A stretch of DNA of 64,000 nt from Hymenobacter terrenus (GTDB taxonomy: Bacteria; Bacteroidota; Bacteroidia; Cytophagales; Hymenobacteraceae). This document shows positions 25,559 through 33,789 of the stretch, in pieces (position 1 is the first letter of the stretch; every line of letters begins with the position of its first letter). The notes beneath the pieces are model-generated. The model had not been told where the DNA came from. It made no database searches and saw nothing but the letters and a program-made list of their open reading frames with translations. A program made the translations under genes and the position numbers. Where the stretch lies: contig NZ_LATM01000016.1 in assembly GCF_000972495.1 (NCBI RefSeq), positions 58,794 to 122,793 of the forward strand, read 5' to 3'.

Positions 25559-27229
25559 ATGGCCATTTTCTCTCCGTCTCTTCTTTCTAAACTTACCGCG
25601 CCGCTGCTGGCGCTAGGCCTCTTGGCTAGCTGCCAGACCAAGCGCGAAGCGGTGGATTTGCTAGTGACCAATGCCACGGTTTACACCGTGGATTCTACCT
25701 TTTCCAAAGCTCAGGCTTTTGCGGTGAAGAATGGGAAGTTTGTGGCCGTGGGGCCGGCGGCCGACCTCAAGGCCCGCTTCGCGGCGGCCAAAGAGGTGGA
25801 CGCGGGTGGGAAGTTTATTTACCCTGGTTTTTACGACGCGCACTGCCATTTCTACCGTTACGCCCTGGCCCTGCCCAGTACCGATTTGGTGGGCACTAAA
25901 TCGTGGCAGGAAGTTATCCGAAAGCTTCAGCAGAACCGCCAGCAATACCCGCAGGCAGCCTGGCTCACCGGCCGGGGCTGGGATCAGAACGACTGGCCCG
26001 GCAAGCAGTTCCCCACCAAGGACACGCTTGACCAGCTATTTCCGGATGTGCCGGTGCTCCTCACCCGCGTGGATGGGCACGCCGCGCTGGCCAATCAGAA
26101 GGCTCTGGATTTGGCGGGTGTCACGGCGCGTACGCCCATCAGCGGCGGCACCATTACGCGCGATGCCCGGGGTCGCCTCACCGGCTTGCTCGTGGATAAT
26201 GCCACGCGGCTGGTCAGCAGCAAAATCCCCGAACCCACGCCGGCCGAAGCCGCCCCGCTGCTGCTGCAAGCCCAGCAGCAGTGCCTCGCCGTAGGTCTCA
26301 CCAGCCTCGCCGATGCGGGCCTCGACAAGACCGACATCGACCAGCTGGCCGCCCTGCAGCAGCAGGGCCAGCTCAAGCTGCGCCTCTACGCCATGCTGAA
26401 CCCGACGCCCGCCAATCGGGACTTCTACCTGAAAAACGGGCCCGTACTTACCGACCACCTCACCATCAACTCCTTCAAAGTATACGCCGATGGGGCCCTT
26501 GGCTCCCGCGGGGCCTGCCTGGTGGAGCCGTATGCCGACCGGCCCAGAGAAACCGGCTTCCTGCTCTCAACGGAGCAGGAATACCGCGCCCTGGCCAAGG
26601 AGCTGGCCGCATCGAAGTTTCAGATGAACACCCACGCCATCGGCGACTCGGCCAATCGCATCATCCTGAATATTTACGGGGAGGCCCTGCGGGGCCAGAA
26701 GGACCGGCGCTGGCGCATTGAGCACGCCCAAGTCATCACGCCGGCCGACATGCCCAAGTTCGGGCAGTTTGGCATCGTGCCTTCGGTGCAGCCCACCCAC
26801 GCTACTTCCGATATGTACTGGGCCGGCGAGCGGCTCGGCGCGGCCCGCCTCAAAACTGCTTATGCCTATGCGGAATTGCTGAAACAGTACGGCCAGTTGG
26901 CCCTGGGCTCCGACTTTCCGGTGGAAAACATCAATCCGCTCTTCGGCTTCCACGCGGCCGTGGCCCGGCAGGATGCCAAGAACTATCCCACTCCCGGCTT
27001 CCAGATGGAAAACGCCATTTCCCGCCCCGACGCCCTACGCGGCATGACCACCTGGGCCGCGCACGCCGGCTTCGAGGAGCAGCGCAAGGGCCAGATTAAG
27101 CCCGGCCTGCTGGCCGATTTCGTAGTGGTCGAAACTGATTTGCTGACGGCCCCGAACGAGAAGCTGCGCGACGCCAAGGTTCTGCAAACGTGGATTGGCG
27201 GGCAGCAGGTGTTTTCAGTTAACAAGTAA
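25559..27229 (+). CDS. YtcJ-like metal-dependent amidohydrolase, lipoprotein
   Basis: 556 aa from the ATG at 25559, chosen because it opens a lipoprotein signal (LLALGLLASC). The amidohydrolase fold is clear: VDLLVTNATVYTVD, FIYPGFYDAHCHFYRYA (metal HxH), GRGWDQNDWPGKQFPTKDTLD, RVDGHAALANQKAL, NTHAIGDSANR (metal His), RWRIEHAQVITPADM and ALGSDFPVENINPL (metal Asp). YtcJ/N-acyl-amide hydrolase relatives act on various N-substituted amides. Lipidation suggests it works on the periplasmic side. Substrate unknown. Confidence 0.85.
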   Translation: MAIFSPSLLSKLTAPLLALGLLASCQTKREAVDLLVTNATVYTVDSTFSKAQAFAVKNGKFVAVGPAADLKARFAAAKEVDAGGKFIYPGFYDAHCHFYRYALALPSTDLVGTKSWQEVIRKLQQNRQQYPQAAWLTGRGWDQNDWPGKQFPTKDTLDQLFPDVPVLLTRVDGHAALANQKALDLAGVTARTPISGGTITRDARGRLTGLLVDNATRLVSSKIPEPTPAEAAPLLLQAQQQCLAVGLTSLADAGLDKTDIDQLAALQQQGQLKLRLYAMLNPTPANRDFYLKNGPVLTDHLTINSFKVYADGALGSRGACLVEPYADRPRETGFLLSTEQEYRALAKELAASKFQMNTHAIGDSANRIILNIYGEALRGQKDRRWRIEHAQVITPADMPKFGQFGIVPSVQPTHATSDMYWAGERLGAARLKTAYAYAELLKQYGQLALGSDFPVENINPLFGFHAAVARQDAKNYPTPGFQMENAISRPDALRGMTTWAAHAGFEEQRKGQIKPGLLADFVVVETDLLTAPNEKLRDAKVLQTWIGGQQVFSVNK

Positions 27230-27313
27230 CCGTTACCATTTAACAGACCGTTTTCTTGCCCGCTTCGTGCTGGGAGTTCTAGTCAACGCTCTGTTAAATA
27301 GTAACGGTTGCTT
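27224..27313. repeat. 23-bp inverted repeat spanning the amidohydrolase stop codon
   Basis: The arms 27224-27246 (aagtaaccgttaccatttaa...) and 27291-27313 match in 21 of 23 positions as inverted copies, with a 44-base loop. The left arm contains the stop codon. It sits between convergent genes, so it may serve as a bidirectional terminator. Confidence 0.6.
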
Positions 27314-27323
27314 GCTGAATAAA

Positions 27324-27842
27324 TTAAAACTGACCTTGCTCGTCGGCGCTTGGGCCGTAGAGGCCGGGCACGGGGATATCGAGCAGCCGCAGGTAGACCG
27401 ACAGCTGGCCGCGGTGGTGAATGCTATGATTGAGGCCCATGATGCGCAGAGCCGCGCCTTTGGGCCGGGTCATTAGCACCTGCTCGCCGCGGCGGAGCTG
27501 AAATTCGTGGGTTAGCTTTTCGTCGTCGCTTTCTTGCAGGGCCTGGCGAAGGGCCGTACTGTACTGGTCGAAGCGGGCCAATAGTTCCTCGGTGCTGGTG
27601 GGCGTGGGGCCGGGCTTGGGCGCGTTAGGGTCGAGGAAGTCGCGCATATCAGCCTTTACAAATGTGGTTTTCATGCCCAGCAGGTTAACGATGTGGGCAG
27701 CCAGCTTGCCCAGCGACATACTCTTGGGGTGGGGCGTGTAGTCGGCCTTGTCGTAAGGCACGCGTTCGAGTAATTTGCGGGTAGTAGCTAGCTCGTGGTC
27801 CAGCTCAGCGAGGATGTTTTGTTGCAGGGAGGCAGTGTGCAT
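27324..27842 (-). CDS. DinB family protein
   Basis: 172 aa, cytosolic. The four-helix DinB/YfiT-like fold is shown by ILAELDHELATTRKLLERVP, KSMSLGKLAAHIVNLLG (first His ligand) and MGLNHSIHHRGQLSVYLRLL (second and third His). The family contains metal-dependent thiol S-transferases using bacillithiol or similar cofactors, but most Bacteroidota members are uncharacterised. Single gene, no partner. Confidence 0.9.
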   Translation of the reverse strand: MHTASLQQNILAELDHELATTRKLLERVPYDKADYTPHPKSMSLGKLAAHIVNLLGMKTTFVKADMRDFLDPNAPKPGPTPTSTEELLARFDQYSTALRQALQESDDEKLTHEFQLRRGEQVLMTRPKGAALRIMGLNHSIHHRGQLSVYLRLLDIPVPGLYGPSADEQGQF

Positions 27843-27945
27843 TTCTGACTTAAAAGTTACGGGTAGGATTAGAAGTAGTATTTCTGACGGGGGTGCACTA
27901 TAAACTGTTTCTACAGAAGCAGAATCTCAGAGCTGTTCTACGTTA

Positions 27946-29373
27946 TTAGCTTTTAACGCCCGATGGCGTGCTGGCCACGGCCGAAGCGGGCGGCGGACCG
28001 GGAAATACAGCGGGCGCCGTAGCGGAGTCTTCACGCAACTTCTTGCCGCGTAGCGTGAGTAGGAAGATGAAACCCAGGATAAAGAATACAATCAGCGACA
28101 GAATGCTGTTGCGCATCGAGCCCGTGATTTGGGCAATGATGCCGAACACGGCCGTTCCGATAACGATGCTGAGCTTCTCGGTCACGTCGAAAAAGCTGAA
28201 GAAGGCGGCGGAGTTGGGGGTGTTTTCGGGGATGATTTTCGAGTAGGTGCTGCGGCTCAAGCTCTGGATGCCGCCCATGGTGAGGCCGATGACGGACGCC
28301 AGCGCGTAGAAGCTCCACCCGGCTTGCACGAAGTAGCCAGCCACGCAAATCAGCCCCCAGATGGCCACCGACCAGCTCAGCGCCCGCGTGTTGCCGATGC
28401 GCTCCGAGAGCTTGGCAAACAGATAGGCGCCTAGAATTGCCACCACTTGCAGCAGCAGAATGGTGACGATGAGCGCGGTGCTTTCCAGGTGCAATTCCTT
28501 GTCGCCGAAGATAGTGGCCACGTACATCACCGTTTGCACGCCCATATTGTAGGTAAAGTAGGCCAGCAGAAACTTCTTGAGGTTGGGCAGTTGGCTGAGC
28601 TGGTCCCAGACCTTGCCCAACTCGCGGAACCCGTTCAGCACCCAGCCACCTTCGGCGGCGGGAGCATCGGCGGCCCGGCCGGCATCGGGGGGCAGCGTGA
28701 AGAAGGGAATCTGGGCAAAGCCCGCCCACCAGAAGCCCGTGAGCAGGAAGCTCAGGCGGGTGGCGAAGCCTTTCTCGATGCCCAACTCTTTGTTGAACGT
28801 AACCAGCAGCAGGCAGATAATAAGTAGAATAACCGAGCCGACGTAGCCCATCGAAAAGCCCTGGGCTGAGAGTGAGTCGAACTTCTCCTCCGAGCTGATA
28901 TCGGGCAGGTAGGAATTATAGAACACGATGCTGCCGCTAAAGCCCACCGTGGCCGCAATGAACACGAATGTTGAGAGCGTGAGTGTGTCTTTGGTGAAGA
29001 AGAACAGCCCCGCGCAACTGATGGCCCCGATGTAGCAGAAGATTTGCAGGAACAGCTTCTTGCGGCCCGAGAAGTCGGCCAGCGAGGTCAGGAATGGGCT
29101 AACCAGGGCAATGAGCAGGAAGGAAAACGAGATGGCGTAGGTGAGCAGCGACGAGCCTGGCACCTGGAAGCCCAGGAAATCAACCGTATTGCCCTCAGCG
29201 GGGTTGATATCGGCCGTGACGGCGCCCCAGTAAATCGGGAAGATGCTGCTCGTAATCACGAGCGGATACACCGAGTTGGCCCAGTCGTAGAACGTCCAGC
29301 CGGTGGTGATGCGCTTGTTGTCTTTTTCGATGCCGAGGGGCGCGGCGGGGGGGAGAGTCGAAGGCTGAGCCAT
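27946..29373 (-). CDS. UMF1-family MFS transporter
   Basis: 475 aa from the ATG at 29373 (a 12-codon upstream extension is less likely). Signature of the UMF1/Atg22-like branch: TGWTFYDWANSVYPLVITSSIFPIYW at the start, LVSPFLTSLADFSGRKKLF in loop 2-3, GSIVFYNSYLPDIS, and GLTMGGIQSLSRSTYSKIIPENTPNSAAFFSFFDVTEKLS in the second half. About 12 membrane helices are seen. The yeast relative exports amino acids from the vacuole; the bacterial substrate is unknown. Confidence 0.9.
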   Translation of the reverse strand: MAQPSTLPPAAPLGIEKDNKRITTGWTFYDWANSVYPLVITSSIFPIYWGAVTADINPAEGNTVDFLGFQVPGSSLLTYAISFSFLLIALVSPFLTSLADFSGRKKLFLQIFCYIGAISCAGLFFFTKDTLTLSTFVFIAATVGFSGSIVFYNSYLPDISSEEKFDSLSAQGFSMGYVGSVILLIICLLLVTFNKELGIEKGFATRLSFLLTGFWWAGFAQIPFFTLPPDAGRAADAPAAEGGWVLNGFRELGKVWDQLSQLPNLKKFLLAYFTYNMGVQTVMYVATIFGDKELHLESTALIVTILLLQVVAILGAYLFAKLSERIGNTRALSWSVAIWGLICVAGYFVQAGWSFYALASVIGLTMGGIQSLSRSTYSKIIPENTPNSAAFFSFFDVTEKLSIVIGTAVFGIIAQITGSMRNSILSLIVFFILGFIFLLTLRGKKLREDSATAPAVFPGPPPASAVASTPSGVKS

Positions 29374-29449
29374 AAGGAACGACGGGGATTGTGAGCTTGC
29401 GCCGGGCAAGGTAACGGGTTTTTAGGGTTCAGGTTGGGGTGGGCATTGG

Positions 29450-30271
29450 CTATGAGTTCGCCAGCCGTTGAAAATAGGCCCGCGTCATTCCGGCAAACTC
29501 AGCCGAATCTAAAGCTGCCTCGTCCCAAATACGCTGAGCCTCCGTGACCATTGCGGCAGCATCGGCCGTGCTCAACTTCAATTCCTGGAGGAAGTCGGTA
29601 ATGGCTGGGGCTAGTGGTTTACTCAAATCGAGACTGGCCATGAACCGGGCTTGCTTCAATGACTTCAATCGTTCCTGCCGACGCTTGAGTAGCTCAGGCC
29701 GGTCGAGGCCGAACACGACGATGCAGCTTGCTCCACGAGCATCTAGCGCCTGGACGGCATCTTCTACGAATGTGAGGTGACTGGCCGGGTCTTCGGTGGC
29801 CGGGTCGGGCAATAGGGGCTGCTCAACGGCTATTGAGTCGGCATGGGTTCGGGCGCGGCTGGCAGGGTTGGCCAAGGGGAAATAATTGCCTTTGAAGCGC
29901 TGGTTGCAGAGCTGGCAGGCGAAATACAAGTTGCTCCAGGCATACGCCAGCCAGTAGTAGCCCGGCTTATGCAAGGCATCAGTAGTGTCTTGCTGATAGC
30001 CGCCTTTGGGCCGAAAATGCTCCACGTCGCCGTAGCTGGTGCTGCTGAAATATGATTCGCAATAGCAGCATTTGTCGTGCTGGTCGGCGCGCAGTCGCTC
30101 CTTCACGCGGGCATCGTTGTAGATGCCATCACGGGATTCCAGCAGCGTATTGCCAGCTACCTCGCAAGCGGGCGGGTCGGCTTCCTGGGTTTCTTTCAGC
30201 TTCTTGAGGTGCCGGGCACCGCTGGTGGGCAGCGGTGCCGGCGTGGGCTGGCTTTTCCTAATTCGAATCAT
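29450..30271 (-). CDS. ptuB: HNH endonuclease, PtuB-like (Septu defence)
   Basis: 273 aa. The HNH fold with zinc knuckles is visible: KCCYCES (Cys68, Cys71), GDVEHFRPKGG (82-91, the catalytic His is His85) and FACQLCNQRFKGNYFPL (Cys119, Cys122, Asn123). The leading basic segment and length match PtuB proteins and the HNH partners of retron-Eco-type systems. It starts 7 bp after the end of the ATPase gene on the same strand, the standard PtuA-PtuB order. In Septu the pair protects against phages; the nuclease is released or activated when the ATPase senses infection. No retron reverse transcriptase is nearby. Confidence 0.85.
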   Translation of the reverse strand: MIRIRKSQPTPAPLPTSGARHLKKLKETQEADPPACEVAGNTLLESRDGIYNDARVKERLRADQHDKCCYCESYFSSTSYGDVEHFRPKGGYQQDTTDALHKPGYYWLAYAWSNLYFACQLCNQRFKGNYFPLANPASRARTHADSIAVEQPLLPDPATEDPASHLTFVEDAVQALDARGASCIVVFGLDRPELLKRRQERLKSLKQARFMASLDLSKPLAPAITDFLQELKLSTADAAAMVTEAQRIWDEAALDSAEFAGMTRAYFQRLANS

Positions 30272-30278
30272 AGCCGCG

Positions 30279-31682
30279 CTATTCCAATAGGTCGGATTTG
30301 CCCAGGTTGCGGGCTAGTTGGGCCAGCAGGTCTTCGGCCCGGCGCTCGGGGCGGGTAGTGCCCACGGGCTGGTCGGCTACGCTGGTGTTCAGGCGCGCCA
30401 ACTCGTCTTTCTCCTTTGCGGTGAGGCGCTTCTTGAGCAGCAGCTCGTTGCGGCGGGTGAGGTCGGCTTCGGTTTGGGGCGAGAGCGGTGGCGTATCGTC
30501 GAACAGTTCGCTGCTGAAGATTTGCTCCAGACGCCAGTGACGCACATCGGGCAGGTCGCGGCCCTGGTACACTTTGGTTTGGTCGCCCTCCCGTTTCAGC
30601 AGCACCACATTTGCCCCCTCATCACCGGCGGATTGCACCACCAGCGGGCTATGCGCCGTAGCAATGAACTGGGTATTCTTGAAGATGCCGCTCAGAAAAC
30701 CAATCAGCTTGCGTTGCCAGTTGGGGTGCAAATGCAGGTCGATTTCATCAATAAGCACGATGGCCGGCTCTTCCAGCGGGTTCTTGCTATCGGGATAGCG
30801 GATGAAGAGCTTGCTGGCGAAGTCGGTGAGCCATACCACCAGAGTTTGGTAGCCCAAGCTCATATCGCGCAGGCGCACCCAGCCGTAAGGCGTTTCTAAT
30901 TCTAATTGCTGTTGATGCTTTTCAGTTGTCTTGATTTGGATATCTGTTACATCAGGAAGGACTTTTAATAAAGCTCGTCGAACCCTTTTTAAGGAGACTG
31001 CTGCTCGACTATTCTCTTTGAGCGAACTGTACTCCATTTGTAAAAACCATTCTTCGGGGTTAAGTAGATTGGTAGCTTCATCAAATAGACTAAGGCATGT
31101 ATCATCTGTTTCAGAGGTTTCACTTAAACTAGAACTCCCAACGGAACGGCCTGCACCATATCCATATGGAATCAATCCAACACGACCTAGCCCAAACCCA
31201 GACCCGCCCCCGAAATGCCCATTCCAAGTAATGTCCGAATTCCTTTCAATGCCGTATTCATATAAGGGCGCTGACTTTAAACTGAAATCACCCTCTGTGT
31301 CATTAACTATTCTATAAAAGCATTTAATTCTCCCAGCGCCTTTTCCCAAGTCTTCACTACTAGGTACCCAATTATTTCTATTAAGGTCCCACTTGTTCCT
31401 TAACGACTCGAAAAACCTAGAAGCATATGGTGGATTGAACTCAAGTGGACCAGTTAGTTTTGGCTTAGGAAATATAGGTGTTTGCATAGGGCTCAACGCT
31501 GCCAACGCCTTCAATACCGTCGTCTTCCCTACCCCATTATCTCCAAGAATAATCGTCCACTGCGCGGGCCTTCCATCCGGCCGGGCGAACGAAATTGTCT
31601 GTTTCTCCCCGAAGCTGCGCACGTTTTCCAGGCTCAGGGAAAGGAAGTAGGCCGGGGGCGGCGAGGTGGTTTTGTCGGTCAT
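30279..31682 (-). CDS. ptuA: AAA ATPase, PtuA-like (Septu defence)
   Basis: 467 aa from the ATG at 31682; 41 upstream codons lack a family-like start. Walker A GDNGVGKT is at 47-54, an ABC-type signature SLGYQ at 275-279, Walker B AIVLIDEID at 308-316, and the switch His in ATAHSPL near 343. Residues 400-460 form a charged helical tail (LKKRLTAKEKDELARLN) that could bind the nuclease. The middle, roughly residues 75-260 (30,900-31,460), is much richer in A+T than either end, as though the sensing segment had been swapped. It is transcribed before ptuB. Confidence 0.85.
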   Translation of the reverse strand: MTDKTTSPPPAYFLSLSLENVRSFGEKQTISFARPDGRPAQWTIILGDNGVGKTTVLKALAALSPMQTPIFPKPKLTGPLEFNPPYASRFFESLRNKWDLNRNNWVPSSEDLGKGAGRIKCFYRIVNDTEGDFSLKSAPLYEYGIERNSDITWNGHFGGGSGFGLGRVGLIPYGYGAGRSVGSSSLSETSETDDTCLSLFDEATNLLNPEEWFLQMEYSSLKENSRAAVSLKRVRRALLKVLPDVTDIQIKTTEKHQQQLELETPYGWVRLRDMSLGYQTLVVWLTDFASKLFIRYPDSKNPLEEPAIVLIDEIDLHLHPNWQRKLIGFLSGIFKNTQFIATAHSPLVVQSAGDEGANVVLLKREGDQTKVYQGRDLPDVRHWRLEQIFSSELFDDTPPLSPQTEADLTRRNELLLKKRLTAKEKDELARLNTSVADQPVGTTRPERRAEDLLAQLARNLGKSDLLE

Positions 31683-32110
31683 CACAAGAAGAAACGAGGC
31701 GAGGCGCGTAAGCCCCAAAAGTAGCAGGCCCACCGGGTTCCGGTGAGCTACGGCATAAAGAAAGCTTCTTGGGCGCGGTGGGCTGGCCGGGGTTGCCGCG
31801 CTCAACCAAAGAATACTCTATTAGTCTTATACAGGTGGGAAAATAGTGAGGCGGCAAGCTACACGATTTGCGGGGGTTGGCAAGAGCTTATTCCAAAAAA
31901 TCAGCCAGTTGACCCGGCATTCTACGCACCAGACCGCCACGAGGCTGCCCCTACCGTTCCACGATGTCACTACCGCTCCCGCGCAAGATGGTTGGCCGTG
32001 GGTGTTTCGGCTCGGCGAGGGGCAGGCAAGGACTTCCCGTCTAAAAGCACCACCAAACCTGCGGCTCCAACTAAGCCCCAGGTGGCAGCCCCATGCCATA
32101 ACGCAATAAA
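31683..32110. other. intergenic, no gene seen
   Basis: About 430 bp between ptuA and the tRNA terminator. Open frames here have no family features and overlap in several frames, as expected of GC-rich noncoding DNA. The ptuA promoter must be within it, but no TAnnTTTG box stands out. Confidence 0.4.
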
Positions 32111-32141
32111 AAAGCCCGTTTCCAGGTCGGAAACGGGCTTT
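32111..32141 (-). terminator. terminator of the tRNA-Ser gene
   Basis: A perfect 13-bp stem (aaagcccgtttcc / ggaaacgggcttt on the + strand) with a 5-base loop. On the minus strand it follows the tRNA by 3 bases and ends in a T-run. Confidence 0.9.
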
Positions 32142-32144
32142 CTG

Positions 32145-32232
32145 CTGAGAGGATGGGATTCGAACCCACGATGACCTTTTGAGCCATACACACTTTCCAG
32201 GCGTGCTCCTTCGACCACTCGGACACCTCTCA
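32145..32232 (-). tRNA. tRNA-Ser (anticodon GGA)
   Basis: Read on the minus strand, the acceptor stem is TGAGAGG/CCTCTCA, the D arm is TCC...GGA, and the anticodon arm is CACGC-CTGGAAA-GTGTG with anticodon GGA (reads UCC and UCU). A long variable arm (tatggctcaaaaggtcatc) marks class II. The T arm is GTGGG-TTCGAAT-CCCAT. The discriminator is G, as for serine tRNAs; a full CCA is not encoded (only CA follows). Confidence 0.95.
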
Positions 32233-32310
32233 AGGTTGGTGGTTGGTGGCGCAAAGATAGGGCAAGGCCGCTAGCCGGGCAAGTAGCCCGCCGGCTTTGC
32301 TGCCTTGGGC

Positions 32311-32340
32311 AGCGTGGGGCGCAGCCTTTGCTGCGCCAGC
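32311..32340. repeat. copy of the cgcagc-cttt-gctgcg palindrome
   Basis: ggcgcagcctttgctgcgcc matches the palindrome cluster in front of ald (20263-20423). A second small hairpin, ggcgaagc-gaag-gcttcgcc, is at about 32438-32455 at the end of the asparaginase gene. Confidence 0.6.
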
Positions 32341-32455
32341 TTCGAGCCGTGCCATTGGCTTTTATGTCCCTGCTCACCCCTGCGTTCGCGGCGCTGGGTT
32401 CGTGCTAATGAGGTTCTGTTTGGGTCGTTCTGCCAGGCGAAGCGAAGGCTTCGCC

Positions 32456-33541
32456 CTACGGGGTGATTTCGCCGCGCAGGTCCTGTGTGAGCAGTTTCCG
32501 CGTGCGCTCCTCCCCTAGCCCGAGGCCGAGGACGAACATGAGCTTGGTGACCGCGGCTTCGGTCGTGATGTCGTCGCCGCCCACCACGCCCAGCCCGGCG
32601 AAGTAGGAGCTGGTTTCGTACTTGCCCTGCACCACCCGGCCTTCCTCGCACTGGCTCACGTTGAGCAGCCACACGCCGCGGGCGCGGGCCTCGGCCAGGC
32701 ACTGCAGAAACCAGGGCGACGTGGGCGCATTACCCGAGCCGTAGGTTTCGAGCACGCAGCCGCGCAGGCCCTCAATGCCCAGAATGGCCGATACGACTGC
32801 CTCTGTAATGCCGGGGAAGAGGCGCAGTACGGCCACGCCGGTCTCGAGGTGCTGGTGTACGTTGAGGTGGGCGCCGGGCAGCAGCCGAATGCTTTTGTCG
32901 GCAAACTCCAGATTGATGCCGGCGCGGGCCAGCGGCGGGTAATTCTCGCTTTTGAAGGCGGCAAACTGCTGGCTCTCGACCTTCTTGGCCCGCGTGCCGC
33001 GAATGAGCACGTCGTTGAAGAACACGCATACCTCGGGCACCCGCACGGTGCGGGCGCGGGGGTGCCGCGCCGCCGCTATTTCGAGAGCCGTGACGAGGTT
33101 ACGCTGGGCATCGGAGCGGCTGGCGCCCATGGGCACCTGCGCCCCGGTGAAAACCACCGGCTTGCCCAAATGCTCCAGCACGTAGCTCAGCGCCGCCGCC
33201 GAATACGCCATGGTATCGGTGCCGTGCAGTACCACGAAGCCGTCGAAATCGGCATAGTGCCGGCCGATGAGCTGAGCCAGAAACAGCCAGTTGGCGGGCG
33301 TCACGTTGCTGCTGTCGATGGGCGCGGGCAGGCTGACCAGCTCAATCCGAAACGGTAGGCGCGCCAGCTCGGGCATCTTGTGGTCGAGGCGCTCGAATTG
33401 CATTGGGACCAGCTCGCCGGCTTCGCTCAGGGCCATGCCCACCGTGCCCCCGGTGTAGATGATGAGCAGCCGCGGCGCCGCGGCATCAGTAGGTTCGGCC
33501 CGCGTGGGCAACGACAGGAGCGGCAAGGCAAGATTGAGCAT
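32456..33541 (-). CDS. ansA: type I L-asparaginase
   Basis: 361 aa from the ATG at 33541 (a TTG five codons up is weaker). First catalytic threonine motif RLLIIYTGGTVGMA (near 30-43) and the second, FVVLHGTDTMAYSAAALSYVL, with the Thr-Asp pair and later TGAQVPMGASRSDAQRN containing the active-site Lys-equivalent region. VLETYGSGNAP and a C-terminal allosteric domain (GDDITTEAAVTKLMFVLG) are those of cytosolic type I enzymes. It hydrolyses L-asparagine to aspartate and ammonia. The first 20 residues are slightly hydrophobic but not a convincing signal peptide. Confidence 0.9.
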   Translation of the reverse strand: MLNLALPLLSLPTRAEPTDAAAPRLLIIYTGGTVGMALSEAGELVPMQFERLDHKMPELARLPFRIELVSLPAPIDSSNVTPANWLFLAQLIGRHYADFDGFVVLHGTDTMAYSAAALSYVLEHLGKPVVFTGAQVPMGASRSDAQRNLVTALEIAAARHPRARTVRVPEVCVFFNDVLIRGTRAKKVESQQFAAFKSENYPPLARAGINLEFADKSIRLLPGAHLNVHQHLETGVAVLRLFPGITEAVVSAILGIEGLRGCVLETYGSGNAPTSPWFLQCLAEARARGVWLLNVSQCEEGRVVQGKYETSSYFAGLGVVGGDDITTEAAVTKLMFVLGLGLGEERTRKLLTQDLRGEITP

Positions 33542-33789
33542 GGAATAGGAAGCCAAAAGACACGAAGGAACGACAAACTCCCGTCCTTACCAAAGCAGCG
33601 GACGTGTTGCCACGGGCAAAATTGGGCAGTTGCGGGTGTTGCACCGCCCCCGTCGTCGCGGACGCGACAACAGCCCCTCCCCGGCTGAGCGGGAGCGTAG
33701 TGCAAGGTAGTCGCTCTTTTTTTCCGCAAACAAGCAGCCTTCTTTTCTGTCTGCCGTATTGCCAGGGGCTAATCCCCTGCCCTTTTTCT

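Noticed and set aside
29450..31682. Retron-associated ATPase/HNH effector pair
   Set aside because: The same effector genes occur in retrons, but there is no reverse transcriptase or ncRNA beside them, so Septu is the simpler call.
31743..32174. 143-codon + strand frame across the tRNA-Ser
   Set aside because: It overlaps the tRNA and its terminator and has no family resemblance.
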